Shown: positions 1 to 5,125 of the stretch, piece after piece
Position numbering within the stretch: the first letter of the stretch is position 1
Layout: every line of letters starts with the position of its first letter
From: Comamonas sp. lk
Lineage (GTDB): Bacteria > Pseudomonadota > Gammaproteobacteria > Burkholderiales > Burkholderiaceae_C
Assembly (NCBI GenBank): GCA_945901215.1
Contig: CAMDKE010000195.1
Span: forward strand, 1 to 5,610
Length of the DNA: 5,610 bases
Reading direction: 5' to 3'
The notes under the pieces: generated by a model
Seen by the model: the letters and a program-made list of their open reading frames with translations, nothing else
What the model was told of the DNA's origin: nothing
Databases searched by the model: none
Position numbers and translations under genes: made by a program

Positions 1-83
1 TCACCAGCGGCAACACCAATTCGCCCACGCTGATGATTGCGGAAAAAGCCGCGCAGTGGATTGTGGAAGACGCCTCGGTGTAA
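1..83 (+). CDS. C-terminal fragment of an unidentified protein (5' end outside window)
   Basis: An open frame enters from the left edge (first complete codon at 3) and stops at TAA 81-83. It encodes 26 residues beginning TSGNTNSPTLMIAEKAAQW and ending in EDASV. Third codon positions are mostly G or C, as in the genes downstream, and the composition looks like a soluble amphipathic C-terminal helix. I do not recognise the family from so short a tail. No intrinsic terminator follows directly: weak GC hairpins at 84-103 and 102-125 lack a T-run, so its transcript may continue into the region ahead of the exporter gene. That this is a real gene end rather than a chance frame rests only on codon use and on the stop falling where the non-coding region begins. 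Confidence 0.55.
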   Translation, partial: TSGNTNSPTLMIAEKAAQWIVEDASV

Positions 84-126
84 GCCTGCGTGCAGTTTCA
101 GGCAGGGTAAGCACTGATGCCCTGCG

Positions 127-155
127 TTGGTGCGTTACCTTATATTTGCGATTCT
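127..155 (+). promoter_or_regulatory. candidate sigma-70 promoter for the exporter leader
   Basis: TTGGTG (127-132) and GATTCT (150-155) are 17 bases apart, with a TGC extension (147-149) before the second box; transcription would start near 161-162, at the base of the 158-218 helix. A competing -10 is TATATT (141-146), a better hexamer with no good -35 at the right distance, giving a start near 153. Both matches are modest, so the exact start is uncertain. Confidence 0.3.
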
Positions 156-266
156 GCCCTCGGGGCATGCAACTGCGAAAAGCGAAGGGCCCGCCCGGAG
201 CGAAAGTCGATGCCGAGGAGACCATAAGCATTGCCTAGCAATGACTCACACCTTTTTAAAAAGGGT

Positions 267-299
267 AAAAAAGCACCGGTGATCCCGGTGCTTTTTTTT
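267..299 (+). terminator. intrinsic terminator upstream of the exporter gene
   Basis: GCACCGG 273-279 pairs perfectly with CCGGTGC 285-291 around a five-base loop, and eight T follow (292-299). Six A at 267-272 can extend the stem into the T-run, so it may work on both strands. It lies about 184 bases after the upstream stop codon and 64 bases before the exporter start. That position fits an attenuator or the end of a small RNA better than a simple terminator of the upstream gene. Confidence 0.85.
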
Positions 300-363
300 G
301 CGCCAAAAGCCCACCTCGGTGCAATTTCCAAGGCGAGGCTCCCGAGCCGCTACGATCGCAGCC

Positions 364-924
364 ATGGAAGCATTCTTGGTCTCTACCGGCATCGTCGCAC
401 TGGCCGAAATGGGCGACAAAACACAGCTCTTGGCACTGGTTTTGGCACTGCGCTTTCGAAAACCCTGGCCCATCGTTCTGGGCATTTTGGTCGCCACGCT
501 GGCCAACCATGGGCTGGCCGGGGCTGTGGGCGCTTGGGTAACGACCTTTCTTGGACCGCAGATTTTGCGCTGGATACTGGCCGCGTCCTTCATCGGCATG
601 GCGGTTTGGATGCTAATTCCCGACACCATTGATGATGAAGATTCAGACGCGGCGCCCCGCTGGGGCGTGTTTGGCACCACGGTGGTGGCGTTTTTTCTGG
701 CGGAGATGGGCGACAAGACGCAAATCGCCACCGTCATGCTGGCCGCCCAGTACCAAGCTTATTTTTCCGTGGTGGCGGGCACGACGCTCGGCATGATGCT
801 GGCTAACGCACCCGTGGTTTGGCTTGGCGAGCGCATGACCCGCCTGGTGCCCATGCGGGTGGTGCACATCGTCTCTGCCCTGGTGTTTGCAACCCTGGGT
901 GTGGTGGCTTTGGTGACGGGCTAA
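364..924 (+). CDS. TMEM165/GDT1 (UPF0016) family cation exporter, probably Mn2+/Ca2+
   Basis: This 186-residue membrane protein has the family's two-fold repeat. Each half carries the signature ExGDKT, at residues 15-20 and again at 114-119 (EMGDKT both times), whose acidic residues bind the transported cation. About six hydrophobic segments are visible, and an acidic loop (residues 87-95, rich in Asp and Glu) links the halves. Bacterial members such as Vibrio MneA export Mn2+, and eukaryotic relatives move Mn2+ and Ca2+ against protons; substrate here is inferred from family. Start: ATG 364 gives the usual family N-terminus just before the first motif. The in-frame TTG 298 and GTG 319 were not chosen because TTG 298 lies inside the terminator T-run. 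There is no clear Shine-Dalgarno sequence before ATG 364. The structured leader and terminator upstream suggest control by attenuation. No convincing intrinsic terminator follows. Confidence 0.92.
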   Translation: MEAFLVSTGIVALAEMGDKTQLLALVLALRFRKPWPIVLGILVATLANHGLAGAVGAWVTTFLGPQILRWILAASFIGMAVWMLIPDTIDDEDSDAAPRWGVFGTTVVAFFLAEMGDKTQIATVMLAAQYQAYFSVVAGTTLGMMLANAPVVWLGERMTRLVPMRVVHIVSALVFATLGVVALVTG

Positions 925-976
925 AGACCTTGCGAAGGAAATCCGACATGCTGACGGCCGGCAAAAAAAGCCGCGT

Positions 977-985
977 TGCTATACT
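977..985 (+). promoter_or_regulatory. extended -10 promoter of metX
   Basis: TGCTATACT is an extended -10 element: TG at 977-978, one spacer base, then TATACT (980-985), five of six matches to TATAAT. No good -35 box lies 16-18 bases upstream, which is tolerated at extended -10 promoters. Transcription would start near 991-993, immediately before the first base pair of the riboswitch (994). That placement makes both calls more credible. Confidence 0.65.
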
Positions 986-993
986 TTGACTAC

Positions 994-1045
994 AGCGCCA
1001 ATTTGCTCGAGCTTGCGGGCGCTTAATAAATACAGCTAAACCCGG
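994..1045 (+). ncRNA. SAM-II riboswitch (metX leader aptamer)
   Basis: The segment matches the SAM-II consensus as I remember it from the metX/metA leaders. P1 is AGCGCC 994-999 with GGCGCT 1018-1023. The first loop carries the conserved AATTT run (1000-1004) and then TTGC (1013-1016). After P1 comes the diagnostic AATAAAT (1025-1031), two variable bases, and AGCTAAA (1034-1040). The pseudoknot P2 can form between the loop and the 3' tail: TCG 1007-1009 with CGG 1043-1045, and G1015 with C1036. Relative to the metX aptamer used for the published crystal structure, the loop is one base longer. It should bind S-adenosylmethionine and repress methionine synthesis genes, consistent with metX downstream. 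SAM-II is known mostly from alphaproteobacteria, so finding it in this apparently betaproteobacterial setting is unusual. The identification was made by eye, without a covariance-model search. Confidence 0.88.
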
Positions 1046-1078
1046 ACCCCGCGATCATTTTTCTGACCCGGCCCCGCG
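1040..1078 (+). repeat. imperfect direct repeat shared by aptamer tail and terminator arm
   Basis: ACCCGGACCCCGCG (1040-1053) recurs as ACCCGGCCCCGCG (1066-1078), differing by one A. The first copy contains the 3' strand of the SAM-II pseudoknot. The second copy is the 5' arm of the terminator. Both can pair with CCGGGT at 1089-1094, so the two copies could compete for the same partner. Confidence 0.75.
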
Positions 1079-1100
1079 TTTGGCGTTGCCGGGTTTTTTT
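1066..1100 (+). terminator. riboswitch expression platform: terminator abutting metX
   Basis: ACCCGGC 1066-1072 pairs with GCCGGGT 1088-1094, and an inner CGC 1075-1077 pairs with GCG 1083-1085. Seven T (1094-1100) end exactly at the metX ATG. Formed on the transcript it should stop RNA polymerase, and it also covers the bases where a ribosome would bind. It starts 20 bases after the aptamer, so it is the likely output of the SAM-II switch: SAM bound, hairpin formed, metX off. Confidence 0.8.
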
Positions 1101-2252
1101 ATGCTGATCGCCACACCCCAATCGATGCACTTTGACGCGCCACTGGCCTTGACCAGCCGCGCGTCCATCCGCGCCTATGACCTCAGCTTTGAGACCTATG
1201 GCCAGCTCAACGCCGACCGGTCCAATGCGGTGCTGGTGTGCCACGCCCTGAACGCCTCGCACCATGTGGCCGGTGTTTACGAGGGGCGGCCCAAGTCGGA
1301 GGGTTGGTGGCACAGCATGATCGGGCCCGGTAAGCCGCTCGACACCAACCGCTTTTTCGTCATCGGTGTCAACAACCTGGGCTCCTGCTTTGGCTCCACT
1401 GGCCCGATGCACCTCAACCCCGACAGCGCCGACGGCCAAGTCTATGGTGCGGACTTTCCGGTGGTCACGGTCGAAGACTGGGTGAACGCGCAAGCCTTGT
1501 TGCTTGACCGCCTGGGCATCCAGACGCTGGCCGCCGTGATGGGCGGCAGCCTGGGCGGCATGCAGGCACTGGGATGGACGCTGCAATACCCCAAGCGTGT
1601 GCGCCACGCCGTGGTGATTGCCAGCGCGCCCAACCTGACGGCGGAAAACATTGCCTTCAACGAAGTGGCGCGCCGCGCCATCGTCACCGACCCCGACTTC
1701 CACGGCGGCAACTTTTACCGCCACGGCGTGGTGCCCAAACGCGGCCTGCGCATCGCCCGCATGATCGGCCACATCACTTACCTGAGCGACGACGTGATGA
1801 ACGAGAAGTTTGGGCGGCAACTGCGTAGCGCGGTGTCTGGCGCCAACGAGGGGAACTACCTTTACAGCACGCAAGACGTGGAGTTTCAAATCGAGAGCTA
1901 TTTACGCTACCAGGGCGACAAATTTGCCGATTACTTTGACGCCAACACCTATTTGTTAATCACCCGCGCCTTGGACTATTTCGATCCGGCGCGCGAAAGC
2001 GGCGGCAGCCTCACCAAGGCGCTGGCGGGCGCAACAGCCAAATTCTTGCTGGTGAGCTTTGCTACCGACTGGCGCTTTGCCCCCGCGCGCAGCCGCGAAA
2101 TCGTCAAGGCGCTCTTGGACAACCAGCGCGACGTGAGCTACGCCGAAATCGACGCGCCGCACGGCCACGACGCGTTTTTGCTCGACGACGCCCGCTACCA
2201 CGGCGTGGTGCGGGCGTATTTCGACAACGTGGCGCAGGAGGTGGGTGTATGA
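1101..2252 (+). CDS. metX: homoserine O-acyltransferase MetX (acetyl or succinyl)
   Basis: This 383-residue cytoplasmic alpha/beta-hydrolase-fold enzyme activates homoserine by O-acylation, the first committed step of methionine synthesis. The nucleophile elbow GGSLGGMQ places Ser150, with Asp323 (in TDWRFAP) and His356 (in PHGHDAFL) completing the Ser-Asp-His triad. The N-terminal block with ETYG, CHALNASHHVAG and the VIGVNNLGSCFGSTGP stretch is typical MetX. Length fits the family. In Betaproteobacteria, MetX proteins linked to metW have been shown to include homoserine O-succinyltransferases, so the acyl donor cannot be settled by eye. Start: ATG 1101 gives the expected MLIATPQSMHF beginning; in-frame TTG 1080 lies within the terminator, and ATG 1125 would cut conserved sequence. 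No Shine-Dalgarno precedes ATG 1101. Its end overlaps metW by ATGA, indicating translational coupling. Expression is probably under the SAM-II riboswitch. Confidence 0.95.
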   Translation: MLIATPQSMHFDAPLALTSRASIRAYDLSFETYGQLNADRSNAVLVCHALNASHHVAGVYEGRPKSEGWWHSMIGPGKPLDTNRFFVIGVNNLGSCFGSTGPMHLNPDSADGQVYGADFPVVTVEDWVNAQALLLDRLGIQTLAAVMGGSLGGMQALGWTLQYPKRVRHAVVIASAPNLTAENIAFNEVARRAIVTDPDFHGGNFYRHGVVPKRGLRIARMIGHITYLSDDVMNEKFGRQLRSAVSGANEGNYLYSTQDVEFQIESYLRYQGDKFADYFDANTYLLITRALDYFDPARESGGSLTKALAGATAKFLLVSFATDWRFAPARSREIVKALLDNQRDVSYAEIDAPHGHDAFLLDDARYHGVVRAYFDNVAQEVGV

Positions 2253-2830
2253 GCGACCAAAGCATCCAAAACGCCTTGGCCCAACTGGTGCCCCAAGGTG
2301 CGCGCGTGCTTGATCTTGGCTGTGGGGATGGCGCCATGCTGGCGCACCTGCAGGCCACGCGCGGCTGCACCGGCTACGGCGTTGAGATTGACGACGCCAA
2401 TGTGATGGCCTGCGTCAAGCGCGGCGTCAACGTCATCCAGCTCAACCTTGACGAAGGCCTCGCCCTCTTTGGCGACGCCTCGTTTGACGTGGTGCTGCAA
2501 ATCGACACGCTGCAACACCTGCGCAACGCCGAGGTGATGCTGCGCGAAACTGCGCGTGTAGGACGCATCGGCATAGTCGCATTCCCCAACTTTGCCCATT
2601 GGCCCAACCGCCTGAGCGTATTGCGCGGACGCATGCCGGTGACCAAGCGCCTGCCCTACGAGTGGTATGACACGCCCAATATCCGTGTCGGTACCCATGC
2701 CGACCTGGGTGCGCTGGCGCAGCGTGCGGGCTTGCGGGTGGTAGACAGCTTTGGCTTGTCCGACGGGCAGACCGTGCGCTTTCTGCCCAATTGGCGTGCG
2801 GGCACTTCGGTCTACAAGCTCGCGCGCTAA
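2249..2830 (+). CDS. metW: methionine biosynthesis protein MetW
   Basis: A 193-residue soluble protein with a class I SAM-dependent methyltransferase-like fold. Motif I is VLDLGCGDG at residues 20-28, the acidic end of strand beta2 is E46 (GYGVEIDD), and a central FDVVLQIDTLQHL block lies near 79-91. The FPNFAHWPNR segment (112-121) and the later YEWYDTPNIR are characteristic of MetW. The protein is almost always encoded next to metX and is needed with it for methionine synthesis in several proteobacteria; partnership with MetX is reported, while a methyl acceptor is not established. The start is firm: the ATG overlaps the metX stop (ATGA) and a strong AGGAGGTG (2236-2243) lies just upstream inside metX. 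Confidence 0.95.
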   Translation: MSDQSIQNALAQLVPQGARVLDLGCGDGAMLAHLQATRGCTGYGVEIDDANVMACVKRGVNVIQLNLDEGLALFGDASFDVVLQIDTLQHLRNAEVMLRETARVGRIGIVAFPNFAHWPNRLSVLRGRMPVTKRLPYEWYDTPNIRVGTHADLGALAQRAGLRVVDSFGLSDGQTVRFLPNWRAGTSVYKLAR

Positions 2831-2862
2831 GGTGCCGGGCATGCGGCGGCGATAAGACTGTT

Positions 2863-4269
2863 ATGCCGAGTGAGCGCGTGCCGCCCCCGGTTAGTTTTCG
2901 CGAAGCTCTGCGCTTTTGGTTCAAGCTGGGCTGCATCAGCTTTGGCGGTCCGGCCGGGCAAATTGCCCTCATGCACCGCGAGCTGGTGGCGCAGCGGCGT
3001 TGGATCTCCGAGCGGCGCTTTTTGCACGCTTTGAACTACTGCATGCTGCTGCCTGGCCCTGAGGCGCAGCAGCTAGCCACTTACCTGGGCTGGTTGATGC
3101 ACCGGACTTGGGGCGGCGTGGCGGCCGGGGTTTTGTTTGTGCTGCCTTCGCTGCTTTTGTTGATCGGTTTGAGCTCGGCGTACATGGCGTTTGGCCATCT
3201 GTCTTGGATGGCGGCCGTGTTGTGGGGCATCAAACCAGCAGTGGCGGCCGTGGTGCTGCAAGCCCTACAGCGCATGGGCAGCCGCACGCTAAAGACGCCC
3301 CGGCGTGCGCCCTTGCTGTGGGCTATTGCGGTGCTGAGTTTTCTTGCAGTGGCAGTGTTGCAAGTGCCGTTTCCGGCGGTGGTGCTGGTGGCGGCGCTGG
3401 TAGGGGTGCTAGCGCAACGCGGGTGGCCAGGGCAGTTCGGCGGTGTAAGCGCGCACCAGTCGGTGACCGCTGCGCCCAAAGCGCCCCCAGTTGCCGCTGA
3501 GCCGCTGGGGGCCAGTGGGGTTGGCGCGCGGGAACCCGCCTGGATTGACGACCACACACCCACCCCGGCGCACGCGCGCTTCACCCCGTTGCGCTTGGCC
3601 CGCGTGCTGGCAGCGGGTGCAGCGCTGTGGCTTGTGCCCATGGCGGCGCTGGTGGTCCTCTGGGGCTGGGATGGCACGCTCACGCAGATGGCCTGGTTTT
3701 TTACCAAGGCGGCCTTGCTCACATTTGGCGGCGCCTACGCCGTGCTGCCCTATGTGTACCAGGGCGCGGTGGAGCACTTTGGCTGGCTGAGCGCCGCGCA
3801 GATGATGGACGGTCTGGCGCTGGGCGAGACCACGCCGGGGCCGCTCATCATGGTGGTGGCCTTTGTCGGCTTTGTCGGCGGCTGGGGCCAGGAGGTGCTG
3901 GGGCCGCAGGCATTGTTCTGGGGCGCGGCATTAGCAGCCTGCGTGGTCACCTGGTTTACCTTTTTGCCCTCGTTCATCTTTATTCTGGCCGGGGGGCCGC
4001 TAGTGGAGGCGACCCACGGCAAGCTGCAGTTCACCGCGCCCTTGACCGCCATCACCGCCGCCGTGGTCGGCGTGATCGCCAGTCTGGCGGTGTTTTTCGT
4101 GCTGCACATCGCACGCCCGGGCGGGGCTTCGGGCCCCATTGACTTCGCAGCCTTGGGCTTGGCTCTGGCTGCGGCTTGGGCGCTGCTGCGCCTGAAGTGG
4201 GGCGTGGTGCCGGTGATCTGCGCTTGCGCCGCCTTGGGGCTGGCCCGCCACTTTTTGTTTGGGGCGTGA
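2863..4269 (+). CDS. chrA: chromate transporter ChrA, long two-domain form
   Basis: A 468-residue inner-membrane protein of the CHR family, which expels chromate from the cytoplasm. Two homologous halves are visible. The first has FGGP at 27-30, followed by the MHREL and RRWISERRFL blocks, and LLPGPEAQQLATYLGW with PGPE at 64-67. The second has TFGGAYAVLPY from residue 287 and ETTPGPLIM from 322. Between them is a hydrophilic, Ala/Pro-rich linker at about 184-240, and the protein is somewhat longer than the roughly 400 residues usual for long-chain ChrA. Start: ATG 2863 is the first in-frame ATG and leads straight into the conserved SFREALRFWFKLG; the frame stays open upstream to TTG 2791, but that would overlap metW. 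The Shine-Dalgarno is weak (around GATAAG). Only 32 bp separate it from metW, so co-transcription is likely. No regulator such as chrB is present in the window. Confidence 0.9.
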   Translation: MPSERVPPPVSFREALRFWFKLGCISFGGPAGQIALMHRELVAQRRWISERRFLHALNYCMLLPGPEAQQLATYLGWLMHRTWGGVAAGVLFVLPSLLLLIGLSSAYMAFGHLSWMAAVLWGIKPAVAAVVLQALQRMGSRTLKTPRRAPLLWAIAVLSFLAVAVLQVPFPAVVLVAALVGVLAQRGWPGQFGGVSAHQSVTAAPKAPPVAAEPLGASGVGAREPAWIDDHTPTPAHARFTPLRLARVLAAGAALWLVPMAALVVLWGWDGTLTQMAWFFTKAALLTFGGAYAVLPYVYQGAVEHFGWLSAAQMMDGLALGETTPGPLIMVVAFVGFVGGWGQEVLGPQALFWGAALAACVVTWFTFLPSFIFILAGGPLVEATHGKLQFTAPLTAITAAVVGVIASLAVFFVLHIARPGGASGPIDFAALGLALAAAWALLRLKWGVVPVICACAALGLARHFLFGA

Positions 4270-4288
4270 GGCGCCAGCACCCCGGCGT

Positions 4289-5014
4289 TTAGCAGCCCAA
4301 TAGGTCAGCCAGCGCCAGCAGATCGCGCGCGTGCAACTCGTTGCCAGCTTGAGGTCGCCCGTCTTTGGTGTGCTTGGCGCCGAGTTCGAGCGGTCGCTCG
4401 ATGTAGGCCGTGCGCAGGCCGCAGGCGCGGGCAGCGGACAGGTCGTCGTGGTGCGTGGCCACCAGCATCACCTGCGCGGGCGCCACGTCAAACACCCGTG
4501 CCACGCCGCCATAGGTGCGCGGATCGGGCTTGTAGGCTTGAAAGGTCTCGGCGCTCAAAATGCAATCCCAGGGCAGCGCCGCTTGCTTGGATAAGCGGGT
4601 GAGTAGATTCAAGTTGCCGTTGGACAGGGTGCACAAAATGTATTTGCGCTTGAGCCGGGTCAGTGCGGCCACCACATCGGGCCAGGCGGCTAGCCGGTGC
4701 CAGACCAAGTTGAGCTGCACACGCTCAGCCTCACCCAGGTGCGCCAAGCCAAACCCGGGAAGGATGCCGTCCAGGATTTGCCGGTGTAAATCATCGATCA
4801 GCGTCCAAGGCAGTTCGCCCGCCATCACCCGCGCCATCGCCGGTGCGTAGCCCGCGCGCCAGGCCAGCGCAAACGCGTCGCCGTCCACCTGCGGGTAGCG
4901 CTCTTGCATCTCCAGCGCGATGCTGCCGTGCCAATCGACGATGGTGCCAAAGATGTCAAAGGCCAGGACTTGGAGCGTTTGCGGGTCAAGCTCGGGGTGG
5001 GCGGTGGCGTGCAT
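4289..5014 (-). CDS. HAD-superfamily hydrolase, haloacid dehalogenase type II-like
   Basis: This 241-residue cytoplasmic protein follows the type II (S)-2-haloacid dehalogenase pattern. Motif I is FDIFGT with nucleophile Asp20 and Thr24. Arg53 in AWRAGY matches the substrate-binding Arg, Ser131-Asn132 sit in LSNGN, Lys162 and Tyr168 in YKPDPRTY, and the final acidic motif ends at Asp191 in ATHHDDLSAAR. By alignment from memory with L-DEX YL, two catalytic-loop residues (Ser175 and Asn177 there) are Ala186 and His188 here. The substrate may therefore be something other than a haloacid, for example a phosphate ester. Start: ATG at 5014 gives the usual short lead before motif I. The frame is open to ATG 5071, which would add 19 residues of poor appearance, and neither start has a good Shine-Dalgarno. 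It is convergent with chrA, their stop codons 19 bp apart with no clear terminator between. Confidence 0.85.
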   Translation of the reverse strand: MHATAHPELDPQTLQVLAFDIFGTIVDWHGSIALEMQERYPQVDGDAFALAWRAGYAPAMARVMAGELPWTLIDDLHRQILDGILPGFGLAHLGEAERVQLNLVWHRLAAWPDVVAALTRLKRKYILCTLSNGNLNLLTRLSKQAALPWDCILSAETFQAYKPDPRTYGGVARVFDVAPAQVMLVATHHDDLSAARACGLRTAYIERPLELGAKHTKDGRPQAGNELHARDLLALADLLGC

Positions 5015-5125
5015 AAGGTTACCGAGGGGCGTTGCGTATGGGCAGGAGGATAGCGGTAAGCGTGGCATCATGGCGATGCGCCTGTACTACCCCACACCCG
5101 CATCTTGACCACGGAGATATGCCCC

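Larger units (their letters stand above)
84..363 (+). other. 280-bp gene-free region: structured leader of the exporter gene
   Basis: I see no credible gene here; the short frames in it do not resemble proteins. It can form a series of hairpins. CCTCGG 158-163 plus CAT 166-168 pair with ATG 210-212 plus CCGAGG 213-218, with a GG bulge. CATTGC 229-234 pairs with GCAATG 238-243 across a three-base loop. CCTTTTTAAAAAGG 251-264 is a perfect palindrome, and the terminator follows at 267-299. If transcription starts far enough upstream, CTTAT 139-143 can also pair with ATAAG 224-228. A structured region followed by a terminator and then a metal-exporter start codon is the usual layout of a riboswitch or attenuator. 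For this exporter family the expected class is the Mn2+-sensing yybP-ykoY motif, but its hallmark GGGGAGUAG segment was not found, so no class is assigned. A small RNA ending at 299 is the alternative. Confidence 0.5.

Noticed and set aside
1..231. 76-residue minus-strand frame at the left edge
   Set aside because: Low-complexity Arg/Pro/Ser translation, overlapping both the upstream gene tail and the leader; no family resemblance.
84..299. Canonical yybP-ykoY (Mn2+) riboswitch or 6S RNA
   Set aside because: A GAGACC element (218-223) vaguely recalls the yybP-ykoY 3' side, but GGGGAGUAG and the CAACAUAC-type loop are absent, and 6S RNA's conserved central bubble could not be traced. Left unclassified.
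956..973. CGGC-A7-GCCG hairpin as terminator of the exporter gene
   Set aside because: The stem is only four bp with the A-run in the loop and no T-run after it, so it should not terminate on this strand.
1023..1889. 288-residue open frame on the minus strand opposite metX
   Set aside because: Its translation is rich in Val, His, Ala and Gln with no recognisable motif, and it is antisense to a clear metX with an intact catalytic triad; a shadow frame of GC-rich DNA.
2195..2842. 215-residue minus-strand frame opposite metW
   Set aside because: Antisense to metW, no motif, no ribosome binding site; explained by codon bias of the plus-strand gene.
3750..4280. 176-residue minus-strand frame opposite chrA
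   Set aside because: Compositionally a mirror of membrane-protein codons (Ala, Thr, Pro, Lys rich) and antisense to the conserved second CHR domain.
5015..5071. Longer HAD protein starting at ATG 5071
   Set aside because: The added 19 residues look non-conserved, and no better Shine-Dalgarno precedes 5071; kept only as an alternative start.
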